Shown in pieces: positions 54,646 to 64,000 of a stretch of 64,000 bases of DNA (position 1 is its first letter; each line of letters opens with the position of its first letter). The position numbers and the translations under genes were made by a program. The notes below the pieces were generated by a model. The model did no database searches, was not told the DNA's origin, and saw only the letters and a program-made list of their open reading frames with translations. The DNA is from Pseudevernia furfuracea (lineage: Eukaryota; Ascomycota; Lecanoromycetes; Lecanorales; Parmeliaceae): contig JAIUPT010000041.1 of NCBI GenBank assembly GCA_022315425.1, forward strand, positions 1,984,001 through 2,048,000, read 5' to 3'.

Positions 54646-57600
54646 ATGGTTTGTGGCCAAATGTTGCCATGGAGGAATGCTTTACGCAATGGTCGCAATA
54701 GTGCCCTCCCATACCATATACTATCACGACAGAACCCCATAAAGATACTATACCCTCCTTTACTATATCAGTCCCCCAGCATTCGTACGAATCGTCTCGG
54801 ATCATCCCTCCCTCCATCCCACACTCGCCACCTCACAACCTCACTACCAAGGCGAAAAGAACGTCCACCTGACGATGGACCCGATCCCATACCCGTCAAG
54901 AAAGAGAACAAGAACCAGCCAGAAGAACTCAAGGGAACAGATCATACAGACGGCAAGCTTGAGGAATCGTTGGAAGCAAGGAAAGGACAAGAATCTTCTG
55001 GCACATCTAGCACGACTCCTGGTGATGCAAAAAGCAGCAGTGGTTCGGGTAGTGGTGGTGAATCTGACTCTGGGGGCGGAGATGGCGGTCAAAAAGGTGG
55101 AAAGAAGACCTCTACAGAGCGAGCAATACAGAAATCCAGCGTTCCTGAGATATATCCCCAGGTGATGGCTATACCCATAGCCCAAAGGCCCTTATTTCCA
55201 GGATTCTACAAGGCTGTTACCGTCCGAGATCCGAACGTCACAGCTGCTATTCAAGAGGCATTTCGGCGTGGGCAGCCATACGTTGGTGCTTTTTTGTTCA
55301 AGGACGAGACTGCGACAAAGGATATAATAGAGAACAAGGAAGACGTGCACGACGTTGGAGTCTTCGCGCAAATCACCAGTGCGTTTCCCATCAGTGGGGA
55401 GACCGAAAGTCTTACGGTCGTGCTCTATCCTCACCGGAGGATCAGGATGTCAAAGTTGATACCCCCAAAGCCGGAGAGCGAGCCGGCTGGTCCCGTCACC
55501 ATAGATTTAAATGAAGTTAAGGTTGAGTCGTCGAAGGAGCAAGTGTTGCCAGAGAAGTCAGGGGATGTGGTTGCAAGTTTCGAAGAATCGAGTACACCTG
55601 CACAGTCTAAAGAAGTCCAGACATATGAGCCAGCGTCTTTCCTCCGCGATTTTCGCGTCAGCATGGTCGATGTTGATAATATACCAGAACAGAAGTATGA
55701 TGCAAAAAGTCCTGTATTGAGAGCTGTGACCAGTGAGATTGTCAGTGTCTTTAGGGAGGTGGCGCAACTCAACCACCTCTTCAGGGACCAGATATCAACA
55801 TTTGCCTTGACTCAATCTGCCGGGAACGTTCACGACGACCCAGCGAAGTTAGCGGACTTTGCTGGAGCGGTGTCGACGGGCGAAGTCCGAGAGCTACAAG
55901 ACGTGCTAGAGACCATGAACATCGAGGAGCGGCTGCAAAAAGCTTTGATGGTATTGAAAAAGGAATTGATGAACGCGCAATTGCAAAGCAAGATCTCGAA
56001 AGACGTAGAGAGCAAGATTCAGAAGCGACAAAGAGAGTATTGGCTTATGGAGCAAATGAAAGGCATTCGTCGAGAGCTGGGAATCGAATCAGATGGCAAA
56101 GAGAAGATGGTCGAGAAGTTCAGAGAGAAGGCCAGTAAGCTGGCAATGCCAGAAGCAGTCAAGAAGGTTTTTGACGAAGAATTGAGCAAGCTGGCTCATC
56201 TAGAACCCGCAGCATCAGAGTTCAATGTTACTAGAAATTATCTGGACTGGCTGACCCAGATACCTTGGGGCCAACAGAGCGCCGAAAATTTTGGTATCAA
56301 AAACGCGATGACGGTACTGGATGATGACCATCATGGTTTAAAGGACGTGAAGGACCGTATTCTCGAATTCATTGCCGTAGGCAAGCTCAAAGGTACCGTG
56401 GAAGGCAAGATACTATGCCTTGTCGGGCCTCCGGGCGTTGGGAAAACCAGTATAGGAAAGTCAATTGCTCGAGCCCTGAACCGGCAATACTACCGATTCA
56501 GTGTGGGAGGTCTCTGGGATGTCGCTGAAATCAAGGGTCATCGACGGACATATGTCGGCGCGCTCCCAGGTCGCATCATTCAAGCACTCAAGAAATGTCA
56601 AACTGAAAACCCTCTGATTCTTATTGATGAGGTTGATAAGATTGGCAGAGGTCACCAAGGCGATCCTTCTTCTGCTCTACTCGAGCTACTGGATCCAGAG
56701 CAGAACAACTCTTTCCTTGACCATTACATGGACGTCCCCGTTGATCTCTCCAAAGTTCTCTTTGTTTGTACCGCCAATATGACAGATACGATACCACGAC
56801 CGCTGCTTGACAGGATGGAGTTAATCGAACTGTCAGGATACGTCGCTGATGAGAAGATGGCGATCGCAGAAAGATTCTTGGCTCCAGCTGCCAAAGACTT
56901 GAGCGGTCTCAAGGACGTGGATGTAGCCTTGAACAAAGACGCCATCGAGGAGCTTATTAACAAGTATTGCCGCGAAAGTGGAGTACGCAATCTCAAGAAG
57001 CAGATTGAGAAGATCTATCGCAAGTCAGCGCTGAAAATCATCCAAGATTTTGGTGAGGACGTCTTCTCAGAAGACAAGGGATTGACAGAAGAAGGCAAAG
57101 CTGCCCAAGCAGAGTCGAAGAAGGACAAGTCTGACGTAAAAGAAACCCCGGGGGCAATCGAGAAAGAGACAACTCCTACACCTCGAAAGCAGATGAAAGT
57201 ACCAGACGGTGTGCACGTAAGCATTGACCGCCAGAATCTCAAGGATTACGTTGGGCCCCCGGTGTTCACATCAGATCGGCTTTACGAAATAACGCCGCCA
57301 GGTGTGGCAATGGGGCTCGCTTGGACTAGTATGGGCGGTGCTGCCTTGTACGTTGAATCAATCCTCGAGAATGCCCTAAACGCTGCATCACGGCCTGGTC
57401 TAGAGCGAACGGGAAATTTGAAAAACGTCATGAAGGAGTCTACGGTCATTGCCTACTCGTTCGCGAAATCCGTGCTGGCAAGGCTGTTTCCAGAGAACAA
57501 ATTCTTCGAGAAAGCCAAGGTTCATTTACACTGCCCCGAAGGGGCTGTCCAGAAAGACGGGCCATCTGCTGGTATCACGATGGCGACATCGCTGCTATCT

Positions 57601-57987
57601 CTCGCACTGGACAAGCCGCTGGACCCTACGATAGCAATGACGGGCGAATTGACCGTTACAGGCAAGGTTCTGCGCATTGGAGGGTTGCGAGAGAAGACAG
57701 TGGCCGCTCGACGCGCTGGGGCGAAGACGATCATCTTCCCCGCCGACAATACGTCCGACTGGCTGGAGTTGCCTCTGGTTAGTACAGGTATCCTTCCGCG
57801 AGGGCAAGTGCTGACGTCCTGTGACCAGAACATTAAAGAAGGTATCGAAGGTCACGCCGCTAGTTGGTACTCAGACGTTTTTGACCTTGTTTTCCCTGAT
57901 CTCGACTCTGAGAGAGCCAACAACATTTGGAAAGAGCAATTAGCGAAGCCGCAAAAGGAAAGCAACAAATCAGAGGACGACGAGTAA
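54646..57987 (+). CDS. PIM1: Mitochondrial Lon protease (ATP-dependent)
   Basis: 1113 aa, intronless. The N terminus (MVCGQMLPWRNALRNGRNS...) is a mitochondrial targeting sequence. A low-complexity Gly/Ser/Asp stretch follows (about residues 125-150), then the Lon substrate-binding domain (VMAIPIAQRPLFPGFYKAV), a coiled coil, the AAA+ module with Walker A GPPGVGKTSIGKS (about 594-606) and Walker B NPLILIDEVDKIG, and the protease domain with the Ser-Lys dyad (S974 in KDGPSAG and K1017 in LREKT; spacing 43, as in E. coli Lon). It degrades misfolded and oxidised matrix proteins and helps maintain mtDNA. An acidic/Lys-rich insert at about 805-850 is usual in fungal Pim1. Confidence 0.97.
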   Translation: MVCGQMLPWRNALRNGRNSALPYHILSRQNPIKILYPPLLYQSPSIRTNRLGSSLPPSHTRHLTTSLPRRKERPPDDGPDPIPVKKENKNQPEELKGTDHTDGKLEESLEARKGQESSGTSSTTPGDAKSSSGSGSGGESDSGGGDGGQKGGKKTSTERAIQKSSVPEIYPQVMAIPIAQRPLFPGFYKAVTVRDPNVTAAIQEAFRRGQPYVGAFLFKDETATKDIIENKEDVHDVGVFAQITSAFPISGETESLTVVLYPHRRIRMSKLIPPKPESEPAGPVTIDLNEVKVESSKEQVLPEKSGDVVASFEESSTPAQSKEVQTYEPASFLRDFRVSMVDVDNIPEQKYDAKSPVLRAVTSEIVSVFREVAQLNHLFRDQISTFALTQSAGNVHDDPAKLADFAGAVSTGEVRELQDVLETMNIEERLQKALMVLKKELMNAQLQSKISKDVESKIQKRQREYWLMEQMKGIRRELGIESDGKEKMVEKFREKASKLAMPEAVKKVFDEELSKLAHLEPAASEFNVTRNYLDWLTQIPWGQQSAENFGIKNAMTVLDDDHHGLKDVKDRILEFIAVGKLKGTVEGKILCLVGPPGVGKTSIGKSIARALNRQYYRFSVGGLWDVAEIKGHRRTYVGALPGRIIQALKKCQTENPLILIDEVDKIGRGHQGDPSSALLELLDPEQNNSFLDHYMDVPVDLSKVLFVCTANMTDTIPRPLLDRMELIELSGYVADEKMAIAERFLAPAAKDLSGLKDVDVALNKDAIEELINKYCRESGVRNLKKQIEKIYRKSALKIIQDFGEDVFSEDKGLTEEGKAAQAESKKDKSDVKETPGAIEKETTPTPRKQMKVPDGVHVSIDRQNLKDYVGPPVFTSDRLYEITPPGVAMGLAWTSMGGAALYVESILENALNAASRPGLERTGNLKNVMKESTVIAYSFAKSVLARLFPENKFFEKAKVHLHCPEGAVQKDGPSAGITMATSLLSLALDKPLDPTIAMTGELTVTGKVLRIGGLREKTVAARRAGAKTIIFPADNTSDWLELPLVSTGILPRGQVLTSCDQNIKEGIEGHAASWYSDVFDLVFPDLDSERANNIWKEQLAKPQKESNKSEDDE

Positions 57988-59375
57988 AGGCGGGAGCCTG
58001 TCGTAGAGCATGGATTCTGGAGTCCATTTTGTATCGACTTACATAGCTTGGGCACAGCATTGTATCATTTCATGGCGTTGGGCAGCTCTACAGCTACCGC
58101 ATTGGCATTGGGATACGGGACGATGGGGTTGAAATATGACTGGGGTTCATAAATATTTCGCGTAGGTAGACAGGTTGATGACTCCGCTCCCAAATAATAG
58201 ATGTACATAGGTAGTCAGACAGGCCAAGAGCAATGCGAGCATTGCATATACCCTTTGAACTTAAAAGAAGCTCAGCATTGTACCGTCTAGACTTTAGTTC
58301 ATGCTCGGCTGAGGTACCTTGAACCTTCTAAGCCACGGCCCGCCAGTAAAAGGGGAGACGGAACGCATATGTAACCATGGTTGACCTTTCATTTCCCGCC
58401 AATTTCCAAATTCAAACTGTCCACCGCATTGACATTAATGGGAACCGGGGCAAGAGACGAGAGAAGGGATACCCAGACGAACAGGAGGCGAAGAACCAAT
58501 TGGGGCTGTTGTGGTCTATGTACTGCCACGTCAGTAAATCCCGATTAATTCGACACGAAGCGAAGCCAAGCTAGTGCAATGGTGAGGCTACTGCACGATG
58601 GGGCCCGGATGTGATGATGGTCTCCCGGGAAATAATTGGGCAGCAAAAGTGAGTGAGGATGAGCATCGAACCAATCCACGAGGAATGGCAATGATGCAGA
58701 AGAGCGATTTTCGATGATGTGAGACCTATCATGATTAATTTGAAAGCGTCGAAGGAGAATCAAAATACCTAATCACGGCCGTTCGTACCAAATACGAGTC
58801 CTCGGGGTTTGGAGTTGGGATTCCGCGCAAGACGAACACGAAGCTGACGGCATCGCGAGTCATATATGAATGAGGCGGTGAGATGAGACAGATTTTCAGT
58901 GTCTTTTCAGATAAAGCGTTGCTTGTATAGTTGGATATTTGATGCCTCAAATCTCGATATTAGGTACCTAGGTACCGTATAATTGTAATTCTGCCTGAGT
59001 CTCACAGTAGTAGTATCAGACGTACAGCAATCAAGCGAGTCAGTCAACCTTATGCAAGCTAAGAAATCCGCTAAAACTAAAGGCTGCTTCCCCTAACCCC
59101 TCGGGCAGCGATTACTGTATTATTGCACTATCATATTATTCTATGCACTCCTCTAATCGCCCTATTCATTCCAGCTCGGGGCAACAAATGAGCATCCCTT
59201 AATTATATACCGAGTACTCAATTGATTTAACACCTCTTCAACTCTCCATACTTGTTTCTTTAATGACTGCTCGCATGTCCTCGCTTCTCATCTTGCAGAA
59301 GACGCACGAGAAGCCTGCAGTGTCCCGATCACAGATGATTGGTGACTCCCTTCATATCCCCCTTTTACTTCACTC
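57988..59375. other. Intergenic, 1.39 kb
   Basis: Separates Lon from the kinase-like gene. Parts near 58930-58990 are AT-rich with GGTACCTAGGTACC-like palindromic sequence (TAGGTACCTAGGTACCGTA at about 58961). No open frame with a domain or RNA gene is seen. Confidence 0.6.
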
Positions 59376-61877
59376 ATGCCAATGGCTGTAGCAATGGCAG
59401 AGCTGCCCACTCATCCTGAGCCATTGCATCCCGAGCCTGAAAATCAGACGGACAAGGTCGAGCAGAGGCGACGGTTGAGAGATTTCCTAACTTTTCGGAG
59501 ATGGTCCAAGTCCGAGGAACAGCCATCATGTCCTCCACCAGATCCCAAACAAGAATCACCGCCTGAAACACCTGTGAGGCCAGGCGCCGGGCGACGCTTT
59601 TCCCGCAAAGGCTTTGTGGGCTTACCACGTTCAACCACCTTCAAAAGGCAGGAGGAAGAACAGCGAAAGAATTTGACGCCCGTCCAGCCTACCATCAAGG
59701 AACGCCGTGATGTTTCAAAGGTGCGCCAGAGAGCTCTGAGTGCGGTTCCTGATCCACCACGTCAAACAATTAGGGGGCGATCGGTGCCCCCAGACCTCCG
59801 CGATGCCTTCCCATCCATTGATGCACGCATTGATCCAAGTACATTCACTCAACTTCCGCAAGAACCACAAGAGCAGATCCCTCCACCACCACCACCTCCG
59901 CCGCAGCCTCCACCTAACTTTCAGGAAGACGAAGCTCCCATGTCAGAAGAATCCTACGACGACGCGATCGACGAAGAACTCGCTGAGGAGCTGAAGAAGA
60001 AATGGATCCTCAACTTGAGCATGCATTTCCGGGATAAAACACCGCGAGAGAAGTTCTTCCTTACATACGCCGAAACACCTGATCGATGGAAACGAGTGAC
60101 AGTTTCGTGCGACTATCGAGACGCGCCGCAGGACTCTCTCGAATCAGATCTCCAGAGTCTACACTACCAGAAGGACAAAAGTGCCCGGGTCTACGAGTCG
60201 ATACGTATGTCACTGCCAGATATCCAATTCTACGACACTGTTACCAATCTCAAGCTTGAAACAAAGGATGAAAGGCTACATGTACATGTCACCGAAGACG
60301 TCAACGAAATCATCCCGTACCCGGCTATAAATTTGGTGAAGCATCTGCCATGCCGTCAATACAAAGAGAGCGAGCTGCATTTCGATGAGCACATGTCCGG
60401 TTTCGTCTACAGAGTCAACGTGGGCGAGCATACGTGGATCAAAAAAGAGATACCGGGTCCAGACAGTGTGGACGAATTTCTATACGAGGTGAATGCTCTA
60501 AGCGAGCTTGTGGATGCGAAGAATGTCATACAGCTCAAAGGACTTGTGGTCAACGAGGACAAGAGCTTGATCAAAGGGCTTTTGCTTAGCTATGCTGATC
60601 AAGGTGCCCTCATTGACATTCTCTACGATAGCAAGGAAGGCCACATCTCTCGCGTCCCATGGGAAAGGCGGGAACGGTGGGCGAAGCAGATTGTTCAGGG
60701 ACTTTCCAACATCCACGAAGCTGGCTTCGTGCAGGGAGATTTCACGCTTTCGAACATCGTGATCGATGAGAACGATGAAGCTCAGATAATCGATATTAAC
60801 CGCAGAGGATGCCCTGTGGGCTGGGAATCGCCAGAAATGGTACCACTTGTGGAGAGCGGACAAAGGCTGTCGATGTACATTGGGGTAAAGTCCGATCTCT
60901 ATCAGCTGGGCATGGTGCTGTGGGCCTTGGCAATGGAGAAAGATGAGCCGGAGCGACAGCGCAGACCTTTGACCCTGGAAGATGCCGAAGCTGATGTCCC
61001 AAAGTACTACCGAGATCTAGCCGCAATTTGTCTCGCGGAAAAGTCAAAGCAGAGGCTGTCAGCCAGGGACCTTCTTGCTCTTTTCGAAGACCCAGAGATG
61101 GTCCAAGAGTACTTGCCAGTTTCGTCAAAGGAAAATCATGCACTGGTCCCAACCTCTGAGCACTGGGAAGGCTCGTCCACCGTACAAGCTGAAGCTGCCG
61201 ACATCATAGGGGAAAGTTTCCGAGAACGACGGAGTCGGTACCAACAGGAGGACCGGGAATTAATATCTGGCGCATCACAATCGCAACGCTCCTCCAGGTT
61301 TCGCTCCCGAGATCAAGACAATGACGAGAGCAAAAACTTCCGTGGTAGGCGATACTCTCCTGCCCGGGTTGATCGCACCGGTATTCCCTTTGATGGATCG
61401 CCCTCCCTGAGCATCAGTCGTCAATTGACTCAGCCTTCGAAGACGAGCCTTCGCCAACGTTCGTATGCCTCCGACAACATATCTCCTGGTCAAAGCGAAA
61501 GTGAAGCACAAATCATTCCCATCTCCCCAACCGGTGATCGCGAGTGGGAAGAGATCAACATGTACGGGACACCTTGCCTTATCCATCGCGACACGCTTGA
61601 CGATTTCGAGGACGAGGTCGACGTTGCGAATATGGATCATGCTAGAAGGGGAAAGAATGTAGAGAAGTGGAGACGCGATATTGAGCATGTTGATTCGGGG
61701 CTTGCGGACATGGATTTGACCGACCTGGGGCCCAGAGAGCGGGCTCTCATGGAGTTGGCCGGGGTGGGTGGGCATGAGAATTTGACTATTGACAAGCCGG
61801 GAATAGTGGGAGGAAAGCACCAGGATATTACAGATGATCTGGGAATAGAGAATAACGACCACGGACTTGAGCAATAA
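59376..61877 (+). CDS. Kinase-fold protein with altered DFG motif, proline-rich N terminus
   Basis: 833 aa, intronless. N-terminal 200 residues are disordered, with a proline tract (IPPPPPPPPQPPP, about 168-180). A kinase-like fold spans about 340-570: VYRVNVGEHTWIKKEIPG (candidate VAIK-type Lys), FLYEVNALSEL (helix C Glu), QGDFTLSNIVID (HRD-like loop with Asp and Asn retained but His-Arg replaced), IIDINRRG (DIN in place of DFG), WESPEM (APE-like) and KSDLYQLGMVLWALAM. The altered motifs suggest weak or absent phosphotransfer, or an atypical metal site. The C-terminal 250 residues are Arg/Ser-rich with RSRYQQEDRE-type repeats. Substrate and pathway are unknown. Confidence 0.8.
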   Translation: MPMAVAMAELPTHPEPLHPEPENQTDKVEQRRRLRDFLTFRRWSKSEEQPSCPPPDPKQESPPETPVRPGAGRRFSRKGFVGLPRSTTFKRQEEEQRKNLTPVQPTIKERRDVSKVRQRALSAVPDPPRQTIRGRSVPPDLRDAFPSIDARIDPSTFTQLPQEPQEQIPPPPPPPPQPPPNFQEDEAPMSEESYDDAIDEELAEELKKKWILNLSMHFRDKTPREKFFLTYAETPDRWKRVTVSCDYRDAPQDSLESDLQSLHYQKDKSARVYESIRMSLPDIQFYDTVTNLKLETKDERLHVHVTEDVNEIIPYPAINLVKHLPCRQYKESELHFDEHMSGFVYRVNVGEHTWIKKEIPGPDSVDEFLYEVNALSELVDAKNVIQLKGLVVNEDKSLIKGLLLSYADQGALIDILYDSKEGHISRVPWERRERWAKQIVQGLSNIHEAGFVQGDFTLSNIVIDENDEAQIIDINRRGCPVGWESPEMVPLVESGQRLSMYIGVKSDLYQLGMVLWALAMEKDEPERQRRPLTLEDAEADVPKYYRDLAAICLAEKSKQRLSARDLLALFEDPEMVQEYLPVSSKENHALVPTSEHWEGSSTVQAEAADIIGESFRERRSRYQQEDRELISGASQSQRSSRFRSRDQDNDESKNFRGRRYSPARVDRTGIPFDGSPSLSISRQLTQPSKTSLRQRSYASDNISPGQSESEAQIIPISPTGDREWEEINMYGTPCLIHRDTLDDFEDEVDVANMDHARRGKNVEKWRRDIEHVDSGLADMDLTDLGPRERALMELAGVGGHENLTIDKPGIVGGKHQDITDDLGIENNDHGLEQ

Positions 61878-62680
61878 GCAGCGCAATCCCGAGCATACAA
61901 CGGCCTAGGGCAAAACAGATGACCTGGGATACATGGCACGACGCATAGAGGAAAACGACAGCAATGGGACTACGATGCGATGACTTGTTTTATGCATTGA
62001 GCATTGTGGCCTTACTTCAACGGCGGTCCTTTTTTCTTACTTTCAACAATCAAGGGCAGCGTGTCTTGACTATTTCCAGTGGGCAAGCGGAGCGTATTCC
62101 AAGGCGTTTCATTGAGTCAGCATTTCTCAGCATACGGTGGGTCGCATATCGAGGGTGGACGATTTTCATAAGTCCCAAGGATGAGTGTCTTGCTGATGTG
62201 GGATGATTATGACTTCTTTATTCTTCGGATCTGTAATCTTGGATTTGTTCCTGTAGCTGGTTCATGATTTCGAAGTGTGTATTGTATATCAAATACTGTT
62301 CGTGGATGACGGAGAGCATACTATTCTCACTTTTCTCTCGCGAAATTCGCACGTAGGGAGTATGTACGTACTTATCTCATCCTCGCTATCACCCCACGGA
62401 CCAGAATTGATTCGACGACGACAACATCGGAATCGCGAGTGGTAGCCGTATTATTTGCGCTCCAGAGACTGTATTAAGTACTCCCGCATTCGCTGTCGTC
62501 ATAGGTACTAGTAAAAGTACGGTACTTTGGGAGCGGTAATAACCGCATACTCTACTCTCTACCCATCCAACATTCATCCATGCATCCGATCCCCTGCCAG
62601 AAACTAATTATATCAAGAATCACACCCCAATTTATTTAACTGATTGAAATCCACCCCCTAAAAAAAAGACACCCGCAGTC
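61878..62680. other. Intergenic upstream of the metallo-beta-lactamase-fold gene
   Basis: About 800 bp with no recognised gene or RNA. An A run (AAAAAAAGACACC) lies just before the next start codon. Confidence 0.6.
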
Positions 62681-64000
62681 ATGAAACACCTCACCCTCGA
62701 CCCCAACCATGCGCTGCCTGCGACCAGAGATCTCCCCTCCGGCGCCACGGTGCCGGACTCGCTGCCACAGGCCAAGGAAACGAAAGTGCATCCGAGCAGT
62801 GCGGGGGGCGAGAACGCGAGGTTGTTGTTTGTGGGGACGGCGACTGTTATTCTGTATGTGTTTTGTTTTGTTTTGTGAGGTTGTGGTTGTGGTTGTGGGA
62901 GGTGCTGGGAGGGGAAGAAGGAAGAAGGATAGAGAAGAAGGTAGAAGGAAGGAAGGAAGAAAGAAAGAAAGAAAAAGAAAGATAGAAGTAAAATGAAGAG
63001 ACAGTATTATGTTCTGTTTTGTTGACATTTTTGGGGACAGAGAATGGGAGGGGGTTAGGCTGATGACGGATCCGGTACTCTCTACTCTACTATTCCCCCC
63101 CCCTCTTTGTTTTGGGAACAAGAGGACATAAATTTCTGAGCTGTCATACAGAATTTCCTCCATGCAGGAGACCATGTGCATCTTGGCCCTGGGGTCACGG
63201 GAACCCGTCTGACCAACCCTGCTGTCGACCTCCATGACCTGCCTAGGATAGATCTCATATGTCTGTCTCATTATCACGCGTGCGTCCCCCCCTCCTTCCC
63301 AACACCACCTAAAAGTTCTTGTCTTCTCAATGCCCGAAACCCATTTCCATCATCACCATCAATTCCCTCCCATCCCCATTCTGTAGGAGTATAGACCCAC
63401 GCTAAGCCTACCGGTTGATTGATGATAGCGACCATTTCGACCAGCATGTCGAAGCTTCCCTCCGTCGCGGTAGGTCTATCTATCTACCTCTTTTCCATCG
63501 TTTTCCTTCAAAATCAAATACACCCCTCACCCATTTTCGTCTCATCATCATCGTCACATAACTCCACCCGCCATCTCAATCTACCCCCAAAAAACACAAA
63601 CACACTAACCCTGCTACAACCCCTCAGACCTCCCCATCATCACAACCCCACACGCCAAATCGCACCTCGCCTCCGCGTCCAAAGACCCCGCCGAAGCCTT
63701 CACCGCAGTGCACGACCTCGACTTCTTCGACGAATGCCTCGTCGAAATCGCGGGTAGCGAGAAGAGGGCCGCGATCAAGGTGACGGGTATGCCGGGCAAA
63801 CACGTCCCGCCGGGGCCCGGGGGCGTGGCGGGGAAGATGAACGATTTGTTGGGAGCTGTGCGTTTCTTTCCCTTCCCTTCCCTTCCCTTCCCCTTCCCCT
63901 CCCCTGCCCTAGCTCTCCTTCCCCCTTCCCACAGCAACCAAAAACTCCACCACCCCCTAAAACCTAACGCCCCACCCCCCTTTTTCCCGCCCCCCAGGTC
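62681..64000 (+). CDS. Metallo-beta-lactamase-fold hydrolase, 3' truncated by window end
   Basis: Predicted as join(62681..62853,63041..63074,63152..63279,63429..63469,63628..63857,63998..>64000); about 203 residues are visible and every junction keeps frame. Order: MKHLTLDPNHALPATRDL; TATVILEWEGVRLMTDP; NFLHAGDHVHLGPGVTGTRLTNPAVDLHDLPRIDLICLSHYHADHFDQHVEASLRRDLPIITTPHAKSHL; then GMPGKHVPPGPGGVAGKMNDLLGA. HYHADH is the HxHxDH zinc motif, and the layout resembles fungal NAPE-PLD-like/UlaG-type hydrolases. The introns (187, 77, 149, 158 and 140 nt) are longer and more repetitive (poly-purine) than elsewhere in the window. Substrate unknown. Confidence 0.85.

Overview
The window is nuclear DNA of a filamentous ascomycete (Pezizomycotina). 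Genes are close together, most are split by short GT-AG introns of about 45-120 nt with CTRAY-like branch points, and the products are typical of moulds: coatomer beta', saccharolysin, mitochondrial Lon, an RBM25-like splicing factor, augmin HAUS6, trifunctional Fol1, Zn2Cys6 regulators and CexA-type transporters. I rebuilt exon structures by checking splice sites and reading frame across every junction. Where an open frame began with a non-ATG codon, I moved the start to the first sensible ATG.

Layout. 1-3.8 kb: 3' end of the coatomer beta' gene and a convergent M3 metallopeptidase. 4.7-17.5 kb: a candidate organic-acid gene cluster made of a cis-aconitate decarboxylase-like MmgE/PrpD enzyme, a CexA-like exporter on a divergent promoter, a Zn2Cys6 regulator, a PrpF/aconitate-isomerase-like enzyme and an Sfc1-like mitochondrial carrier. 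18.8-27.4 kb: a second accessory group with a stand-alone CYP505-type reductase lacking its P450, a monocarboxylate-type MFS permease, a short-chain dehydrogenase and another Zn2Cys6 regulator. This interval also carries degenerate dispersed repeats. 28.0-64.0 kb: mostly housekeeping genes: RecQ helicase, HAUS6, HD-domain nucleotidase, GPI-anchored protein, RBM25-like, bS21m, SurE-like secreted phosphatase, a large uncharacterised membrane protein, Fol1, nitronate monooxygenase, two uncharacterised proteins, Lon, a kinase-like protein, and a metallo-beta-lactamase-fold protein cut by the window end.

How the genes may work together. The 4.7-17.5 kb block has every class of part found in known fungal itaconate pathways: a mitochondrial carrier, an aconitate-processing isomerase, a decarboxylase-family enzyme, a plasma-membrane exporter and a regulator. 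The mix is unusual. The decarboxylase-like gene is of the Aspergillus CadA type, while the PrpF-like gene resembles the aconitate isomerase of the Ustilago pathway. The carrier is of the succinate/fumarate type rather than the tricarboxylate type. The CadA-like protein also appears to lack one expected catalytic lysine. The end product is therefore open (itaconate, trans-aconitate or another aconitate-derived acid). This is the most interesting system in the window.

Limits: no searches were run. Family assignments rest on motifs and remembered homologues; exon boundaries are by-eye predictions.
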